Assembly (NCBI RefSeq): GCF_022664455.2
Contig: NZ_JAKRKC020000001.1
Coordinates: forward strand, 2,609,001 to 2,673,000
Origin: Actinomadura luzonensis
Lineage (GTDB): Bacteria; Actinomycetota; Actinomycetes; Streptosporangiales; Streptosporangiaceae
Length of the DNA: 64,000 nucleotides
Reading direction: 5' to 3'
The notes beneath the pieces were generated by a model, which did no database searches, was not told the origin of the DNA, and saw only the letters and a list, made by a program, of their open reading frames with translations. Position numbers and translations under genes: made by a program. The first letter of the stretch is position 1; each line of letters opens with the position of its first letter. Shown here piece by piece: positions 8,869 through 16,497 of this stretch.

Positions 8869-9755
8869 GACGTGAACTCCAGGCTGTCCTTGGTGAGCTC
8901 CATGTACGCGGCTTCGAGCGAGGGCTGCACGTACGTCAGCTCCTCCAGCGGGATGCCGGCCCGCGCGGTGAGGGTGCCGATTTCCAGCGTGCTCATCGCG
9001 GTCACCCGCAGGTGGTCGGGGTGCAGCTCGCCCACCTTCACCAGGTCGGCCACCTCGGCCAGGCGCGGGGAGCGCACCCGCACGTACCCCTGGGAGCTGC
9101 GGCCGATGAACTCCTCGACGCTCGTGTCGGCGATGAGCCGGCCCTTGCCGATGACGACGAGGTGGTCGGCGGTCTGGGCCATCTCGCTCATGAGGTGGCT
9201 GGAGACGAAGACCGTGCGGCCCTCGGCGGCCAGCTTGCGCATGAACGTGCGGATCCACAGGATGCCGTCGGGGTCGAGGCCGTTGACCGGCTCGTCGAAC
9301 AGCAGGATCTCCGGGTCGCCGAGCAGCGCCGCGGCGATGCCGAGCCGCTGCGCCATGCCGAGCGAGAAGCCGCCGACACGGCGCCTGGCCACCTGGCTCA
9401 GGCCCACGGTCTCCAGCACCTCCGTCACGCGGCTCGCGGGCAGGCCGTTGCTCTGGGCGATGGCCAGCAGGTGGTTGCGGGCGCTGCGCCCGCCGTGCAC
9501 GGCCTTGGCGTCGAGCAGCGCGCCGACCTTGCGGAGCGGGTGGCGCAGCTCGTGGTACGGCCGTCCGGCCACGAGCACCGAACCGCCGGACGGGCGGTCG
9601 AGCCCGAGGATCATCCGCATGGTGGTGGACTTGCCCGCGCCGTTGGGGCCGAGGAAGCCCGTCACCTGGCCGGGCTCGACGTCGAACGACAGGTCCGCCA
9701 CCGCGACGGTGGCGCCGTACCGTTTGCTCAGGTTCGTTGCTCGGATGGCGGTCAT
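8865..9755 (-). CDS. ABC transporter ATP-binding protein (DrrA/BcrA-like)
   Basis: ATPase partner of the ABC-2 permease, 296 residues. Seen: Walker A GPNGAGKSTT (about 35-44), Q-loop region, signature FSLGMAQRLGIA (about 132-143, with LG in place of SGG as in drug-exporter ATPases), Walker B ILLFDEPVNGLDPDG, switch His in SSHLMSE, then a C-terminal extension of about 75 residues as in BcrA/DrrA-type proteins. Translation is coupled to the permease by ATGA. It follows the response regulator gene by 80 bp on the same strand. Confidence 0.92.
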   Translation of the reverse strand: MTAIRATNLSKRYGATVAVADLSFDVEPGQVTGFLGPNGAGKSTTMRMILGLDRPSGGSVLVAGRPYHELRHPLRKVGALLDAKAVHGGRSARNHLLAIAQSNGLPASRVTEVLETVGLSQVARRRVGGFSLGMAQRLGIAAALLGDPEILLFDEPVNGLDPDGILWIRTFMRKLAAEGRTVFVSSHLMSEMAQTADHLVVIGKGRLIADTSVEEFIGRSSQGYVRVRSPRLAEVADLVKVGELHPDHLRVTAMSTLEIGTLTARAGIPLEELTYVQPSLEAAYMELTKDSLEFTS

Positions 9756-9835
9756 GATCCCAGCGTGCCGTCGCGGCCCGCCGGTTTCGTCCTGCCCGAG
9801 GACCGTCTTCGCGCCGCGGCCGTAGGACCTGGGTC

Positions 9836-10489
9836 CTACTCTCCAGGGTGGACGAGCGCCGCCTCGTAGGCGACGATCACCGCCTGCGCCCGGTCCCTGA
9901 CGCCGAGCTTGGCGAACAGGCTGGTCACGTGGTTCTTCACGGTCGAGGGGGAGACGGCGAGGTCGGCGGCGATCTCCGGGTTGGAGCGGCCCCTGGCGAT
10001 GAGGACGAGCACCTCCCGCTCCCGGTCGGTCAGCCCTGGCAGCCCGGCGGGCACGTCCCTTCGCCGCGAGGCGCGCACGAACGTGCCGATCAGCCGGGTC
10101 AGCAGGCGCGGCGCGACGGCCGACTCGCCCCGGTGCACCACCCGCACGCCCTCGACCAGCTCCTCGGGGGAGACGTCCTTGGGCAGGAAGCCGTCGGCGC
10201 CCGCGCGGAGCGCCGCGACCACGTTCTCGTCGAGGTCGAACGTGCTCAGCGCGAGCACCCGCACCTCGGGCAGCTCGGCGGTGATCAGCTCGGTCGCGCG
10301 GACCCCGTCCATGGCCGGCATGTGCAGGTCCATGAGCACCACGTCCGGGCGCAGCCGCCGGGACAGCTCCACCGCCTCCGCGCCGTCGCCGGCCTCGCCC
10401 ACCACGGACAGGTCGGGCTGGGCGTCCAGCATGAGCCGGTAGCCCGTGCGCACCAGCTCGTGGTCGTCGGCGAGCAGCACTCGGATCAT
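9836..10489 (-). CDS. NarL/LuxR-type response regulator
   Basis: Transcription factor of a two-component system, 217 residues. The receiver domain begins IRVLLADDHELVR with the acidic pair, has the phospho-acceptor Asp in VVLMDLHMPAMDG (about 54) and the conserved Lys in LPKDV. The C-terminal LuxR HTH (about 148-205) reads LTDREREVLVLIARG ... VSPSTVKNHV. The ATG at 10489 overlaps the kinase stop by 4 bp. Likely target: the ABC-2 exporter genes directly downstream (inference from context). Confidence 0.93.
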   Translation of the reverse strand: MIRVLLADDHELVRTGYRLMLDAQPDLSVVGEAGDGAEAVELSRRLRPDVVLMDLHMPAMDGVRATELITAELPEVRVLALSTFDLDENVVAALRAGADGFLPKDVSPEELVEGVRVVHRGESAVAPRLLTRLIGTFVRASRRRDVPAGLPGLTDREREVLVLIARGRSNPEIAADLAVSPSTVKNHVTSLFAKLGVRDRAQAVIVAYEAALVHPGE

Positions 10490-11610
10490 GGTCTCTCCAG
10501 GGGGATGCGGGCGTGGACGCGGAAGCCGCCTCCGGGGCGGGGGCCGGTCGAGAGCTGGCCGCCGCAGAGCGCCACCCGCTCGGCCATGCCGCCGAGCCCG
10601 AACCCGGGCGCGCCGCCGCCCTTCACCGACCCGTCGTCCAGCACCTCGACCTCGACCGCGTCCGGCCCGTAGGCCAGCCGCACGCTGGCCCGGGCGCCGA
10701 GCGCGTGCTTGCGGGTGTTGGTCAGCGCCTCCTGCACGATCCGGTAGACGGCGAGGTCCACCGGCGCGGGCAGCGCGACGGGCTCGCCGGTGACGCTGAG
10801 GCTGGCGGGCAGCCCGGCCGACCTGGCCTCCTTGATCAGCGCGGGCAGCCGCTCCGCGCCGACGCCGGTCGCCGCGTCCGGCCCCTCGCCGGCGCCGTCG
10901 GCCCGCAGCACGTCGAGCAGCCGGCGCATCTCGGTCATCGCCTGCCTGGCGGTCTGCTCGGCGCTTTCCAGGGCGTTCCTGGTGACCTCCTGCTCGGCGG
11001 GCAGCGTCGCCCGCGCGCCGCCGACCAGGGCGTTGATGACGGTGATGTGGTGGGCGACGACGTCGTGCAGCTCCCTGGCGATGCGCCGGCGCTCCTCGCG
11101 CACGGCGGCGTCGGCGGCCTCGCGCCTGCTGCGCGCGGTCAGCTCGGTGCGCAGCCGGACGAGCTGGCCGATGCCGACGGCGGCGCCGACGGAGAACAGG
11201 TAGCCCACCCAGTTGCCGCGTCCTGGCCAGAAGAGCTCGCCCGCGACGGTGTAGGCGGCGTAGGAGGCGAGCGCGGTCAGGGCGGTGGTGCGGCCGGAGG
11301 TGTAGCGGCCGACGCTGTAGAGCGCGACGGCCGACGGCACGTTGGCGAGCTGGGTGAGGTGCGCGGCGAAGGCGGCGGCGTCCAGCGCGGTGACGAGCGC
11401 GGCGGTGAGGATCGGCCGGCGGCGGCGCATGAGCAGCAGCGACGCGCCGACCAGGTAGTGCGCGGCGCCCAGCGCCTGCCAGGCGAGGCCCTGCACGATC
11501 ATGGAGACCAGGCCGATGACCGCGGGCACCGAGATGACGATCACCAGCGCCAGGTCGGCGACCTTGGGGCGGCGCAGGAACCGCACGGCTCTCCCGACCG
11601 CTCGCCCCAT
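10486..11610 (-). CDS. Sensor histidine kinase (HisKA_3 family)
   Basis: Membrane sensor kinase paired with the response regulator; about 374 residues. Hydrophobic helices fill the first 150 or so residues with little extracytoplasmic sequence, suggesting sensing within the membrane. A short coiled coil leads to the HisKA_3 box RELHDVVAHHITV (phospho-acceptor His), and the C-terminal HATPase shows VQEALTNTRKHA (N box) and GFGLGGMAERV (G box). Start is uncertain: ATG at 11610 is used, with GTG at 11616 and TTG at 11622 as in-frame alternatives. The 122 bp before it hold divergent promoters for this operon and the deacetylase gene. Confidence 0.9.
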   Translation of the reverse strand: MGRAVGRAVRFLRRPKVADLALVIVISVPAVIGLVSMIVQGLAWQALGAAHYLVGASLLLMRRRRPILTAALVTALDAAAFAAHLTQLANVPSAVALYSVGRYTSGRTTALTALASYAAYTVAGELFWPGRGNWVGYLFSVGAAVGIGQLVRLRTELTARSRREAADAAVREERRRIARELHDVVAHHITVINALVGGARATLPAEQEVTRNALESAEQTARQAMTEMRRLLDVLRADGAGEGPDAATGVGAERLPALIKEARSAGLPASLSVTGEPVALPAPVDLAVYRIVQEALTNTRKHALGARASVRLAYGPDAVEVEVLDDGSVKGGGAPGFGLGGMAERVALCGGQLSTGPRPGGGFRVHARIPLERP

Positions 11611-11732
11611 CCCCACGCCCAAACCCTAAATCATGAAATAAGCCCTTATCCGGCCGAGAGCCCGGGCTACAACGAGGAGTCCGCGCTGCGGTAACGTCGG
11701 CCAGAGGCGAGGCGGCACGCGGAGGGGTTGGC

Positions 11733-12896
11733 ATGAGCCGGTCGGTACGGGTGATCTGGGACGACGCTCTCACCTCCTACGACTTCGGCCCCGGCCATCC
11801 CCTGGCCCCCGTCAGGGTCGAGCTGACGATGGCGCTCGCGCGCGGCCTCGGCGTGCTCGACAAGGTCGAGCTGGCCGGCTGCGACCCGGCGAGCGACGAC
11901 GAGCTGGCCATGGTCCACAAGCGCGACTACGTCGAGGCCGTCAAGCGGGTGTCCGTCTCCGGCTTCCCCGACCTCGGCTGCGGCCTCGGCACCACCGACA
12001 ACCCGGCCTTCAAGGGCGTGCACGAGGCCTCGGCGCTGATCTCGGGCGCCTCGCTGGCCGCCGCCCGCGCGGTCTGGGAGGGCACGGCCGAGCACGCCCT
12101 CAACATCGCGGGCGGGCTCCACCACGCCATGCCCGCCATGGCCAGCGGCTTCTGCGTCTACAACGACCCGGCGCTCGCCATCGCCTGGCTGCTGGAGCGG
12201 GGCGTGGAGCGGGTCGCGTACGTGGACGTGGACGTCCACCACGGCGACGGCGTGCAGACGGTCTTCTACGACGACCCGCGGGTGCTGACGATCAGCCTGC
12301 ACGAGAGCCCGCGCACGTTGTTCCCCGGCACCGGCTTTCCCGAGGAGACCGGCGCGCAGGGCACCTCGGTCAACGTCGCGCTGCCGGCGGGCTGCGGCGA
12401 CGCCGGCTGGCTGCGGGCCTTCCACGCGGTCGTGCCGCCGCTGCTGCGCGAGTTCCGTCCCGACGTCCTGGTCACCCAGCAGGGCTGCGACAGCCACGCC
12501 CTCGACCCGCTGGCCAACCTCATGCTCAGCGTCGACGGCCAGCGCGCCGCGTACGCGGCCCTGCACCGGCTGGCCCACGAGGTGGCGGGCGGGCGCTGGG
12601 TCGCGGTCGGCGGGGGCGGTTACGAGCTGGTCCAGGTCGTCCCGCGGGCCTGGACGCACCTGCTCGCCGAGGCGGCGGGCCATCCGGTCGCCCCGGCCAC
12701 GCCGACGAGCGAGGAGTGGCGCAGGTACGTGCGCGAGCGCACGGGCGAGACGCCCCCGCTGACGATGACGGACGGCCGTAATCCGGAATTTCATGACATC
12801 TCGGGCGGTTATGACCCTGCGGACCCCATCGACCGTGCGGTCATGGCGACCCGGAAAGCGGTGTTCCCCCTGCACGGCCTCGACCCGATGCCCTAG
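11733..12896 (+). CDS. acuC: Acetoin utilization protein AcuC (class I histone deacetylase-like)
   Basis: Zinc-dependent lysine deacetylase of the arginase/HDAC fold; in Bacillus and actinobacteria AcuC deacetylates acetyl-CoA synthetase. The 387 residues contain the active-site His pair (GGLHHAMPAMA), the zinc ligands in YVDVDVHHGDGVQ and QQGCDSHALDPL, and the catalytic Tyr region GGGGYELVQV. A good ribosome site (GGAGGGG, seven bases spacing) precedes ATG at 11733. The following gene starts 26 bp after the stop. No acetoin catabolism genes are nearby, so the metabolic role is inferred from the family only. Confidence 0.92.
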   Translation: MSRSVRVIWDDALTSYDFGPGHPLAPVRVELTMALARGLGVLDKVELAGCDPASDDELAMVHKRDYVEAVKRVSVSGFPDLGCGLGTTDNPAFKGVHEASALISGASLAAARAVWEGTAEHALNIAGGLHHAMPAMASGFCVYNDPALAIAWLLERGVERVAYVDVDVHHGDGVQTVFYDDPRVLTISLHESPRTLFPGTGFPEETGAQGTSVNVALPAGCGDAGWLRAFHAVVPPLLREFRPDVLVTQQGCDSHALDPLANLMLSVDGQRAAYAALHRLAHEVAGGRWVAVGGGGYELVQVVPRAWTHLLAEAAGHPVAPATPTSEEWRRYVRERTGETPPLTMTDGRNPEFHDISGGYDPADPIDRAVMATRKAVFPLHGLDPMP

Positions 12897-12922
12897 CGCT
12901 CGACGTTCTGCGAAGGAAAGCT

Positions 12923-13705
12923 GTGCTGAGCCGCGACCAACTCCGTGATCATCTCGTCCGGACGCGCATTGCCGGCGATGTCGCGACCCCCCGGGAGAAC
13001 AACCTCGACCACTTCAGCTCCCTGGCGAACGGCGACCCGTACTACGCGCTCGGCCTGACCTTCGACCAGCCGTGGTCCTTCCGCGACGTGCTCGCCCTCA
13101 TGGCGAAGTCCTGCGGCGTCGTCGCCGACCCCGGCCACCGCTGGGGTCAGGACACCATCGACCCCGACCTGACGATCGACGCGATCGACGCCATGGCCGA
13201 GCGCGTCGCCGCGGCGCTGTCGCGGCCCGAGCCGCGGGTGATGTTCGCCACCGGCCACCCCACCGGGCTGCTGGCCGTGCACCTGCCGCTGGCCGCCCTC
13301 TGCGCGCGGCACGGCGCGCGGCTGGTGACGCCCGCCGAGGGCTGGACGTACGCGGGCTCCGGCTTCGGCCGCCCCCGCCGCATCCGCTACCTCCAGGACA
13401 TCGCGATGCTCGACGACCGCGGCAACTTCGTGCACACCCACGACGCCGCCCCGATGCGGCACATGCTGCACGAGCTGGGCGACGAGCTGCCCGACCTGGT
13501 GATCGCCGACCACGGCTGGGCGGGCGCGGCCGGCAACGCCGGCGTGCCGACGGTGGCCTTCGCCGACTGCAACGACCCCGGGCTGTTCGTCGGCGAGGCG
13601 GAGGGCAAGATCGACGTGGTCGTGCCACTCGACGACAATGTGCTACCCCGTTTCTACGCTCCGTTGACCGAACGTTTGGTCACTCTGGTCACTCGCGCCC
13701 TCTGA
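12923..13705 (+). CDS. Conserved actinobacterial protein, often labelled phosphatase
   Basis: A 260-residue soluble protein starting at GTG 12923 (GAAGGAAAG ribosome site). It has a patterned alpha/beta sequence: VMFATGHPTGLLAVHLPLA (about 105-123), a short glycine loop TYAGSGFGRPRR, an Asp-rich strand LPDLVIADHGWAGAAGNAG, and a C-terminal PTVAFADCNDPGLFVGEAEGK. The His/Asp content (ATGHP, ADHGW, ADCND) suggests metal or phosphate binding. Streptomyces carries a similar gene in the same neighbourhood, commonly annotated phosphatase; I cannot confirm that activity from motifs. Probably cotranscribed with acuC. Confidence 0.75.
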   Translation: MLSRDQLRDHLVRTRIAGDVATPRENNLDHFSSLANGDPYYALGLTFDQPWSFRDVLALMAKSCGVVADPGHRWGQDTIDPDLTIDAIDAMAERVAAALSRPEPRVMFATGHPTGLLAVHLPLAALCARHGARLVTPAEGWTYAGSGFGRPRRIRYLQDIAMLDDRGNFVHTHDAAPMRHMLHELGDELPDLVIADHGWAGAAGNAGVPTVAFADCNDPGLFVGEAEGKIDVVVPLDDNVLPRFYAPLTERLVTLVTRAL

Positions 13706-13858
13706 GTTCAATTCGGCCCTCCCGATACCGTCTTTTCGCGCCTGCATTCCAAGGGGCTCGCCGTCCCTTTGCCAACTTTTGATACGGCTCCGGCGACTCT
13801 TATGTGTGGCAACTTGGACAGTTCCAACGTCCAGGCGAGGTGCTCGGCCCGGCTGCTC

Positions 13859-13876
13859 ACCAGCGATTTCGCTGGT
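13859..13876. promoter_or_regulatory. Inverted repeat, 8-bp arms with 2-bp gap, candidate operator
   Basis: ACCAGCGA-TT-TCGCTGGT is perfectly symmetric. The 2-base gap is too small for an RNA hairpin loop, so a dimeric DNA-binding protein is the more natural reader. It lies 10 bp upstream of the AGGAGG of the leader ORF and about 140 bp before the BldC-like start. Confidence 0.45.
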
Positions 13877-13896
13877 TCGGCTGACAGGAGGCTCCG

Positions 13897-13947
13897 GTGA
13901 GAGAGAAACTAGGGGGTTTGCGCACCCGGAGTCCCGACTTACGCTGA
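13897..13947 (+). CDS. Putative 16-residue leader peptide with TTA codon
   Basis: GTG preceded by a perfect AGGAGG (13886-13891, 5-nt spacing) opens a 17-codon frame reading MREKLGGLRTRSPDLR then TGA. It contains the rare leucine codons CTA and TTA; TTA is decoded by the developmentally controlled bldA tRNA in Streptomyces. It ends 70 bp before the BldC-like gene. Translation is not proven; the strength of the ribosome site against such a short frame is the only evidence. Confidence 0.35.
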   Translation: MREKLGGLRTRSPDLR

Positions 13948-14017
13948 CGGCAGTACACGTGCGTGAGCAATGGCACCAGTGGGGATAACCCGGAAACACG
14001 TGCGGAAGAGGCGTCCG

Positions 14018-14221
14018 ATGGGTGCAGGCGAAAGACCTCTCAGCGAGGTGAAGTTCCTGACCGTCGCAGAAGTGGCGACGGTCATGAGGGTGTCCAAGAT
14101 GACTGTGTACCGGCTCGTACACTCCGGCGAGCTCCCGGCCATCAGGGTAGGCCGGTCGTTCAGGGTGCCCGAGCAGGCGGTACACGACTATCTGCGGGAG
14201 GCCTACATCGAGGCAGGTTGA
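14018..14221 (+). CDS. BldC-like winged HTH (excisionase/MerR-type) DNA-binding protein
   Basis: A 67-residue protein that is almost entirely one winged HTH: FLTVAEVATVMRVSKMTVYR (helix-turn-helix, about 14-33), then a wing with IRVGRSFRVPEQAV and a short C-terminal helix. It closely resembles the small BldC-type regulators of Streptomyces, which polymerise on direct repeats, and a near-identical gene precedes the bS22 gene in related genomes. ATG at 14018 is chosen for the GAAGAGG ribosome site and because it gives the family's usual length; the open frame extends further up to 13970. It is distinct from the BldC encoded at 40.5 kb. Confidence 0.9.
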   Translation: MGAGERPLSEVKFLTVAEVATVMRVSKMTVYRLVHSGELPAIRVGRSFRVPEQAVHDYLREAYIEAG

Positions 14222-14266
14222 CGTAGCGACGTGATGATCACGCCGTGAATGCTGTCGCGGGAGAGG

Positions 14267-14293
14267 CCCGGCCGCTCGCCACGCGCGGCCGGG
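14267..14293 (+). terminator. Strong GC hairpin between the BldC-like and bS22 genes
   Basis: CCCGGCCGC and GCGGCCGGG form a perfect 9-bp stem with a 9-nt loop, 45 bp after the BldC-like stop. There is no T-tract, which is normal for actinobacterial terminators. It separates the regulator from the ribosomal protein gene. Confidence 0.6.
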
Positions 14294-14396
14294 TCCTCAC
14301 CCCCCGAGGGGCGATCTACCGTGGATCGCCGGTAGTCTTGTGAGCCGGTGTGCGCTCGCACTCCGATCAGACTTGCTATCAGTACCTGGGGGTCCC

Positions 14397-14495
14397 GTGG
14401 GCTCTGTGATCAAGAAGCGCCGCAAGCGGATGGCCAAGAAGAAGCACCGCAAGCTGCTCAAGAAGACGCGCATCCAGCGGCGTAACAAGAAGTAA
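14397..14495 (+). CDS. Small ribosomal subunit protein bS22 (AURKAIP1/COX24 domain)
   Basis: A 32-residue, extremely basic peptide: MGSVIKKRRKRMAKKKHRKL then KKTRIQRRNKK. It matches the tiny actinobacterial protein found near the decoding centre of the mycobacterial 30S subunit (called bS22) and carries the AURKAIP1/COX24 motif. GTG at 14397 is preceded by GGGGG with suitable spacing. At 33 codons it falls below most gene-length cut-offs. A hairpin terminator upstream suggests its own promoter; the epimerase gene starts 22 bp after its stop, so the two may be cotranscribed. Confidence 0.93.
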   Translation: MGSVIKKRRKRMAKKKHRKLLKKTRIQRRNKK

Positions 14496-14517
14496 CCTAC
14501 GCAGCTGCGAGGCGCTG

Positions 14518-15513
14518 ATGACCCACACCGTGCTCGTCACCGGGGTCTCGCGCCACATCGGCGCCCGGGTGTCGAGCGTTCTGGCCGCGGACCCGGACAT
14601 CACCCGGGTCATCGGAGTGGACACCGTGCCGCCCCCCTCGCTGACGCGGGACGGCGGGGTCTCCCTCGGCCGGACCGAGTTCGTCCGGGTGGACCTGCGC
14701 AGCCCCGACATCGCTCAGGTGATCGCGGCCGCGGACATCGACACCGTTGTGCACATGAGCCTGGTCAGCGCTCCCTCGCGGGGCGGTGGCAGGGCCGCCA
14801 TGAAAGAGCACAACATCATCGGCACCATGCAGCTGCTCGGCGCCTGCCAGCGGTCGGCGACCGTGCGGCGGGTGGTGGTCCGCTCCACCACCGCCGTCTA
14901 CGGCTCGTCCCCGCGGGACCCGGCGGTGTTCACCGAGGACCTGGAGCCGCACGACGGCCCCAGCCACGGTTACGCGAAGGACGCGTGCGAGGTCGAGGGC
15001 TACGTGCGGGGCTTCGCGCGCCGCCGTCCCGACGTCACCGTCTCGCTGCTGCGTTTCGCCAACTTCATGGGGCCGGGCGTCGACTCGCCCCTGACGCGTT
15101 ACTTCACCCAGCCGGTGCAGCCGACCGTGTTCGGCTTCGACCCGCGGCTGCAGTTCGTCCACGAGGACGACGCGGTCGAGGTGCTGCGCCGGATGGCGAC
15201 GGAGGACCACCCCGGCACGTACAACGTGGCCGGGGCGGGCGTGCTGCTGCTGTCGCAGTGCGTGCGGCGGGCCGGCCGGCTGTCGCTGCCGCTGTTCTCG
15301 CCCGCCTTCGAGGCGCTCGGCAACGCCGCGCGCCGCGCCGGGCTGGTCGAGTACTCACCCGAGCAGCTCAAGCTCATGTGCTACGGCCGCGCGGTCGACA
15401 CCTCGCGGCTGGAGGCCGAGCTCGGCTGGAAGCCCAAGTTCACGACGGGGGCGGCCTTCGAGGACTTCCTGCGCTCTCGCGGCCTGCGCCCGATCGGAGG
15501 TGTGACCGGTTGA
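14518..15513 (+). CDS. NAD-dependent epimerase/dehydratase-family SDR protein
   Basis: A 331-residue extended-SDR protein. The N-terminal Rossmann motif is VLVTGVSRHIGARV (about 5-18; TGxxxxIG), followed by an acidic strand VIGVDTVPP, DTVVHMS, the catalytic Ser/Tyr/Lys area (RSTTAVYGSS, and SHGYAKDACE with YxxxK), and LLRFANFMGPG. Nucleotide-sugar or lipid-linked substrates are usual for this family but cannot be specified. Its stop overlaps the TTG start of the acyltransferase, indicating an operon; the pairing with a PlsC protein hints at envelope lipid metabolism (inference). Confidence 0.88.
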   Translation: MTHTVLVTGVSRHIGARVSSVLAADPDITRVIGVDTVPPPSLTRDGGVSLGRTEFVRVDLRSPDIAQVIAAADIDTVVHMSLVSAPSRGGGRAAMKEHNIIGTMQLLGACQRSATVRRVVVRSTTAVYGSSPRDPAVFTEDLEPHDGPSHGYAKDACEVEGYVRGFARRRPDVTVSLLRFANFMGPGVDSPLTRYFTQPVQPTVFGFDPRLQFVHEDDAVEVLRRMATEDHPGTYNVAGAGVLLLSQCVRRAGRLSLPLFSPAFEALGNAARRAGLVEYSPEQLKLMCYGRAVDTSRLEAELGWKPKFTTGAAFEDFLRSRGLRPIGGVTG

Positions 15514-16427
15514 GCGTTTCCCGCGAGTCGCGCGAGGAGGACGACGGACGCGTGGTCCCCATCAGCGCGGCGCCCTCCTTCGAACAGGCCGGGCCCGACC
15601 CGCTCGCCGAGCTGCTGGCCTTCGTCCGGCGGCGCGTCACCGGCGACTACGAGGTCGACGAGTTCGGCTACGACCCCGAGCTGACCGACAAGGTCTTCCT
15701 GGAGCTGGTCCGGCCGCTCTACACCCACTGGTTCCGGGTGGAGACGGTGGAGCTGAAGAACGTGCCCGACGAGGGCGGCGCGCTGGTCGTCGCCAACCAC
15801 AGCGGCACGCTGCCGGTCGACGCGCTGATGCTCCAGGTCGCCATGCACGACGACGTCCGGCGGCCGCTGCGGCTGCTCGGCGCCGACCTGGTCTACCAGC
15901 TCCCGCTGCTCAGCCACCTGGCCCGCAAGACCGGCCACACCCTCGCCTGCCGCGAGGACGCCGACCGGCTGCTGCGCAAGGGCGAGCTGGTCGGGGTGTT
16001 CCCCGAGGGCTTCAAGGGCGTCGGCAAGCCGTTCTCCGAGCGCTACAAGCTGCAGCGCTTCGGCCGCGGCGGCTTCGTGGCCTCGGCGATCAGGGCCGGG
16101 GTGCCCATCCTGCCCACGGCCATCGTGGGGGCCGAGGAGATCTACCCGAAGATCGGCGACCTCAAGTCGCTGGCCCGGCTGCTCGGGCTGCCCTACCTGC
16201 CGATCACGCCGTTCTTCCCGCTGCTCGGGCCGCTCGGGCTGGTGCCGCTGCCGTCCAAGTGGATGATCGAGTTCGGTGAGCCGATCCGCACCGACGAGTA
16301 CGAGCCGGACGCCGCCGACGACCCGATGACGGTCTTCAACGTCACCGACCACGTGCGCGAGACCATCCAGCAGATGCTCACCGAGCTGCGGCTGCGCCGG
16401 GGGCACGCCTTCCCGCCGTTCCTCTGA
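15510..16427 (+). CDS. Lysophospholipid acyltransferase family protein (PlsC-like)
   Basis: A 305-residue acyltransferase of the PlsC/LPLAT superfamily, likely membrane-associated and moving acyl chains onto glycerophospholipid-type acceptors. Motif I is NHSGTLPVDAL (NHxxxxxD variant, about 88-98), motif III is FPEGFKGVGKPF, and motif IV is PILPTAIVGAEE. The start is set by GGAGG at 15496-15500: TTG at 15510 follows at 9-nt spacing, overlapping the stop of the previous gene; the upstream open frame is a shadow. The N-terminal 30 residues are charged and probably disordered. Confidence 0.88.
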   Translation: MSVSRESREEDDGRVVPISAAPSFEQAGPDPLAELLAFVRRRVTGDYEVDEFGYDPELTDKVFLELVRPLYTHWFRVETVELKNVPDEGGALVVANHSGTLPVDALMLQVAMHDDVRRPLRLLGADLVYQLPLLSHLARKTGHTLACREDADRLLRKGELVGVFPEGFKGVGKPFSERYKLQRFGRGGFVASAIRAGVPILPTAIVGAEEIYPKIGDLKSLARLLGLPYLPITPFFPLLGPLGLVPLPSKWMIEFGEPIRTDEYEPDAADDPMTVFNVTDHVRETIQQMLTELRLRRGHAFPPFL

Positions 16428-16435
16428 GCCCTGCA

Positions 16436-16455
16436 ACCGCGCTCCCCTCCGCGGT
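16436..16455 (+). terminator. Short hairpin after the acyltransferase gene
   Basis: ACCGCG and CGCGGT pair across an 8-nt loop, 8 bp after the stop codon. The stem is only 6 bp, so the terminator call is tentative; it overlaps the first arm of a larger inverted repeat. Confidence 0.35.
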
Positions 16456-16485
16456 GTTCTCGATGGCGAAATGTCGTGAACACCG
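16452..16485. promoter_or_regulatory. Inverted repeat upstream of SDR gene, candidate operator
   Basis: CGGTGTTC (16452-16459) and GAACACCG (16478-16485) are exact inverse 8-mers 18 bp apart. The second arm abuts the SDR gene's ribosome site (GAAGGG, start at 16498). A dimeric repressor or an RNA fold that hides the ribosome site are both possible. Confidence 0.4.
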
Positions 16486-16497
16486 AAGGGACCCACC

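Larger units (their letters stand above)
13706..14017. promoter_or_regulatory. 312-bp upstream region of the BldC-like gene
   Basis: The only gene-free stretch over 300 bp. It is less GC-rich than its surroundings and holds nested inverted repeats (TTGGA/TCCAA at 13814-13827; the larger 8-bp-arm repeat at 13859-13876), a leader ORF at 13897-13947 with a consensus ribosome site, and the BldC-like gene's own GAAGAGG site. No confident -35/-10 pair was found. Confidence 0.5.
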
